From Branchiostoma floridae (Eukaryota > Chordata > Leptocardii > Amphioxiformes > Branchiostomatidae): 64,000 nucleotides of DNA. The notes under the pieces are model-generated. The model did not search any database. It was given only the letters and a program-made list of their open reading frames with translations, and had not been told where the DNA came from. The stretch lies in the NCBI RefSeq assembly GCF_000003815.2, contig NC_049983.1:23793852-23857851 (forward strand), given 5' to 3'. Shown in pieces: positions 55,501-61,500 of the stretch; the first letter of the stretch is position 1; each line of letters starts with the position of its first letter. The translations under genes were made by a program, and so were the position numbers.

Positions 55501-58500
55501 ATCTGCACATCATATATTGTGTTGCATACTGTTCTCAATAAAGACCATTGATAGCCTGACTTGATGATATGTCAACTGCTGAAAAGGTACATGTATTTCA
55601 ATGTACCATGTTACAAAAAAACAGTAATTTGAGCCAAACTGCCAACTAAATTCAGCAGTGTAATAAATAATTATGTAATTCTGACAGGAAACTGCAGACT
55701 TGTAAGATAATTTATGATATGATTTAGAGTGAGAGCATCTCTATGCAGAAATATAACATCAACAAACAAAGCAGAAATTACCCCGTAAATAGTCTCATCA
55801 GGTTGGTATAATATCAATCGAACAAAGTCTTCATTCTGTACTGAATCACAGATGAAGACAACAGAAAGTCGCCGAAACGTCTACTGTAACAGAAGAATTA
55901 AAAGAAGGTTGTGAAATGAAGAAGACTTTGTTCGAAAGCAGAAATTATTTTAGACATACCCAAAGATGAGATTTACCGTGCCTGACACATAATTAATCTC
56001 AGAAACCACCGTCAAGGTGTAAGGATTCCAAGACCAACATGAAAGTGAATGTGACATGGCACAACGCCACTGATATTCACATAAAACATTTTACATACTG
56101 ATAGCATTCAGGCATGACATTTACAGCGGGGTTAAATTTGTTAGAGGTCACAATGATGGACATAATTCAGTTGAATTTTTCTAAATACCTTTTGTCTTGA
56201 TATAACAAGATATGCACTCCTCATTAACAAGAATGAACCATTATTCTAAGACATTTTGAAAATTATCTCTAACTTTTGAAATGAGAAACTAAGTACTATT
56301 TGATGACACGTTTGTACTTTTTCATAGCATTTTATTACAGTATACTGACTGTGGGCAGACATCTTGAGTTATTGTGACAGTCCCAACTTTTGTTTTATCC
56401 AGGGAAACCAGACATCCCTGCATGTGGCCAGTGAGTACGGGCAGACTGAGGTAGCAGAGCTTCTGATAAAAAATGGGGCTGACCTGGAGGCGAGGAACAG
56501 CTGGGTAAGTAGCTGTAACCCTGCTCTCATTTTTCCTGCCCTGTACCGGAACAATGGTGACCATGATGACTCACAACATTGATAGTCATCTACTAATTAA
56601 AAATTAAATGATCCCTTCCAAGAAAAAGTCTCATTCAGAGATAGATTGATGCTATTGTTCTGGAGTAAGGTAAGTTTAAATAACTTGTATATAAAGGCAT
56701 TTTGTCACTGAGTTTTTTTTTTCATATTCTATAAATAAATGAATAAATATTCCTTCTGTGGCTTCCAGACCAACACACATAGACTTACTACTTGAATGTG
56801 CATAATGTACATAATCATTCCCAAACGTCGCTATATTGCAGAATAATAGTAAAAGCACCTGTTTCAAATGTTAAAAATGGACACACTTTCTTCAGACATG
56901 AACCTGCGGTTTTTGACTTTCACCTACTAGCCAGTTGTGCATGTGGATGTGATCCAAGTCAGTGTTGCAATATAGTAAACATATTACTAACTTAGGCTAC
57001 ATGAATGACTATTCCATGATTTACTATCATCTACAATGTATGCAAGCAGCGGTTGGTGCAGAAGATTGTGACCTTTTTATCATAATTGTCCCATTTTCTT
57101 TCCGCACTGAGTGCACCAACCTCTGCTGCTTCAAAGGGCCACACTTAAAATTTTACACAGAAGAAAACAAATAGTTGATCAAAGATTTTTCTTTTTGATT
57201 CTAAAGTACTCTCTGTCATCAACCTTATTTTATCAAACCAATAATTAGAAATACTTTTGATATGATCTGTGATCTCTAACATTTGAAGTGATAAAAAAAA
57301 TTATATTTGTTCATTTCAGTCCACGTTTGCGCTTTTTCATAGCATTTTATGACAATATACTTGTCTCTTGGCAGTCATGTTGTAACTGGTTACTGTCCCA
57401 ACTGTTGTTCTATCCAGCATAACCAGACATCCCTGCATGTGGCCAGCAACAATGGGCAGACTGAGGTAGCAGAGCTTTTGATGAAAAATGGGGCTGACCT
57501 GGAGGCAAGGGATGGAGTAAGTAGCTATAACCCTGCTCTTATTTTCCCTGACCTGTACCTGGACAATGGTGCCCATGGTACCCCTGTCATAACACTCTCA
57601 ACGTTATTAGTTACAAGTATCTACTAATTATCCCTTCCAACAAACAAGTCTCATTCAGAGATAACCTTGATGCTATTGTTCTGGAGCAGGTGTAAATGAC
57701 TTGTAAAAAAGCATTTTGTCACTGAGTTTCTTTTGTATGAGAGTCTTGTACCCTGCTCCGTGACTTCCCCCTGGCACACACATATCCGCTTTATGTAGAA
57801 TAAGGATAAGTGCTCATTCACAAGAAATAGAGAGGGGCAGGTACAAAAAAACTGCCCGTTAACGAGAGAACAATAATCACATGTAAATACTGTTCAGGGA
57901 AAGCAGTGGAAGATGAACTACATTTCATTTGTCAATGTTCACATTACATTTCCGAAAGAAACAAACTTTTTCTTAAAATCTGCAAAACTTTCCCAAGCTT
58001 TTATCACCTTACCGACCAATAAAAATCAATCTTCTTGCTTAAGTTGTCCAACCCCTTTATATATGAAAATGTTAGACAATTCATCTGCTACAGCATATGG
58101 AAAAGAAGTCAAACACATCAAATAGCTTAAGTAGAAATAGATTTAGATTAGACGTTATTCCCTTTTGATTTATCCATGATTGTCATTTTCCTTCTTTGTT
58201 AAGTATGATCATTATGTATACCACTACTTCTTTACTTTGTATGCGATTAGCCCTCGGGCATGAATTTGCAATAAGGTTATTATTATTAGGTTCACAACTG
58301 TATTACAGAGTAGTAAAATGATCAATTTCAAATTGACAGTTTCAGTTGTACAAACTTCCCTCATGAATTCACTGTTTTACTTTCACTTACCAAGTGGCGT
58401 GTGTAGATGTCACCCATCAAATCAAGTCAGTGTGGTAGATAGTATTATATGCTACGTGTATGAGTCTTCCATATTTTACCACTAAAGGCATTACAGATTC

Positions 58501-61500
58501 TGAAGTGTTTTTTATATTTACATAATGGTTATCAAGTAACAAGAGTCTTTACAAGACCCGAAGGCCACTTCAAGGTTATGGGTTACATATTGCAAACAAT
58601 TGGTTAAGGTGTAAATAGTCTCAATGTACTGTGTTGTTTTATGTAAAGTGCTTGTCTTATGACTGCAGAAAGACTAGCGATACATTGAATTAACTTAACT
58701 TGAAAGTTCATTTGTGTTGGTAGAAGTCATTATTGAGCTAGTTAAACTGTAATATCCAACAATTGGACTCACCCAAATTTTCGACTGAACGGCACCAGTC
58801 TTTTGTATTTACATTGTTCTGACAAATGGAGATCGTTTGCATAAACAAATAAACAAATTCTTTACTGTGTGATATCTATTTTTTCCTCTCTTTACAGTGA
58901 TGACACAATTTTGACAAAATACAACAATACAAACACCATTACCACCAGGTCGACCTCTTCATGAATGAGCCTGAACAGGGAGAGACATTTCGTGTTACAC
59001 AGACCACCTTTATCACTTTTCTCTGTACAGCTCCTGAAGTCCACACCTTTGCATCTGGCTGCTGCTGGGGGCCACACCGGGACCTGTGAGCTTCTGATTC
59101 GTTCTGGAGCCGATGTCACAGTCAAAGATCAGGTGATATATATTTTTTTCAAACGGCCATGGGAATACATGTTATCAAATGCAAAGTTGCAGTGTTGGTC
59201 GTTGAAGAGATTCATCAGTCACCGTATGTAAACAGTTAATAGATTTTTTCATCAAACAGTGACTAGTTTTGACAGGTAAGCAAACATACCTCCAAATTTT
59301 CGAATAGTTTTCGCAACTCTTGCGAGAACTAGGTCACTCCGTGATCATGATGGACTGACAGTCATCGAAAATTTGGAGGTATGTTTGCTTACATGTCAAA
59401 ACTAGTCACTGTTTGATGAAAAATTCTATTAACTGCAGTGTTGGTGAAGTTACGTTATCCGTTGATGCCTGACGTAAATTGCCATAAGGCTGATACGAGA
59501 GGAATGTTCACCAGGCCTCCATCCGGGTAAATCACTCCAGGCAGAATGGTTTGCACCATTGCACACCAGGGCATGCTCCTACTCTTTTTTCGAAAGGTGT
59601 GGTGGGCTCTTAAACGTGCACGTTACGTGGGGTGTGTCTTTCCTCAAACACGACACCTCCATTTAATGTCCTATATGAGAGAAGGTGCTAACCAAACCTA
59701 GGTTCTCATTTTCATCTGAGTGAAGTGAAGAAAGGTCGTGACTTTCCCAATGGCATGGCAGGAATCAAACCCGGTATTTTTGCCTGAGCCCAGTACACTT
59801 CCGATTACGCTACCCAATCACACACCTTTCACGAGATACATACCCTGCAGTTATTTTGACTTACTGAAGTTTGTTGGTTGGCAAGCTGTTTTTTGCCTCC
59901 TTCGGTCTGATTAGTAACAGCAAGATATTAAACACATCTTTCATGCTTTTCACTACAGGAGGGAAAGACTCCATTGAATTACACAAGGGATTCGAAGACT
60001 CGACTGCATTTGAAGGTAAATGAACAAACTGCCAACAAAACTTTCCGTAATTGATCCATTTTCATAGTGTACATTTCTTGACTTCTGATCAACAGCTTTT
60101 AGAATAGTAGACACTGAACAGGACTACTTTTTAAGAGGTAGAAAGTCGGTCATATACATCAGGGTAGTCCAGCCATCATTGAACAGAGCCGGTGGGCGTT
60201 ATAAACTTTCTGGCACGTTCGCCAATGGCTGACGTCACGTATCCGCGATTTTACGTTCTGAAGTGACTGGTCATCAGTATTGATCCTGAAGAAGGCAACA
60301 GTGGTCGTTGAAAATTTGATCTGCGTGTACTTTTGTGTAGGAAGAAAGTTTAGCTTTGTACTATTGATAATAGCCTTTTGAATAGTATCACCAGGTATCC
60401 TGTACAAATATCGAATGCATTGAATGTTTGTTCTGTGACAATTTCGGAAACATAGTACGTCATGATCATTGATATTCATACATTTGTCATTTCAGAATAT
60501 CGACGAAAAGCTGAAGCAAGAAAAATCCTACCACGAGCTGCTGCAGCAGTCAGGCGGAGTGAGGGTCAACAGGTTTAAGGTGTTCATAGGAGGGAATGAG
60601 ACAACTGGGAAGTCTACTCTGAAACAAAGTCTCACAAAGGCAAGCTACATTTACTTTATCCATGATCGGTCAAATCCTATTTAACTCTACTTCATAGAGA
60701 AACACATTTTTTTATTCTTACTTTACAAAAATGTTGCACACCAGGGCCTACTGTCTGCACTGATCCAAGGACTCTCCCGACGGCCATTGAGCCAACCTCA
60801 CGACCCCACCCCAGGTGTGGATATTGGAACGTTCCATGTTCCAGGAGTGGGGGAGGTCAGCGTGTGGGATTTTGCTGGGCAGGCGGAGTACGCGGTGACC
60901 CACAGTATGTTCATGGATGCAGAGAACACCGTCTTCGTCGTACTGTACAACATCATGTACGATAAAAAGACCCAAGAACAACAGGTACAAATATATGGTC
61001 TTTACCGCAAAACTGGACCCGAATTTTTATGTACAGATTGAAGTATGGCGCAACATGCAATGATTGCTACCTAAAATGGTACAATGGTCTAGTGGGCAGA
61101 TTGTCCCTTTGCATTCTGTAGGTCACAGTGGCCACTGCTTTCTACTTCTCTGCTTAGCACTCAGTCTTTGGAAAAGATAGGAGTTAAACATACACTACTA
61201 CCATGTACATGTAAATCTACATCGTTGTGTGGCCTAGGGATAAGCAATTGGCCCACCCTTACACCATGGATGGTGTGCGAAGGACTTGATTAACTGGCGT
61301 ACATTGTCACAAACAGAAGGTCATGTATCACCAAATGGAATGCACAATGTGGCCGTGCACTTTTAGCACTTGCCGTAGTGCGATCAATTATTTCCCTTCT
61401 GAAAGGCAAAATATCTGAGAATGTAATGCACAAGATGATGTATTTTCTTTTAGATGTTGCAAGATGTGCTGATCTGACATAACTTGTCAAACCGTGTTAC

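Noticed and set aside
59750-59826. True tRNA gene on the minus strand
   Set aside because: A- and B-box-like sequences are present, but there is no complete cloverleaf and the repeat family occurs three times; SINE-like is a better call.
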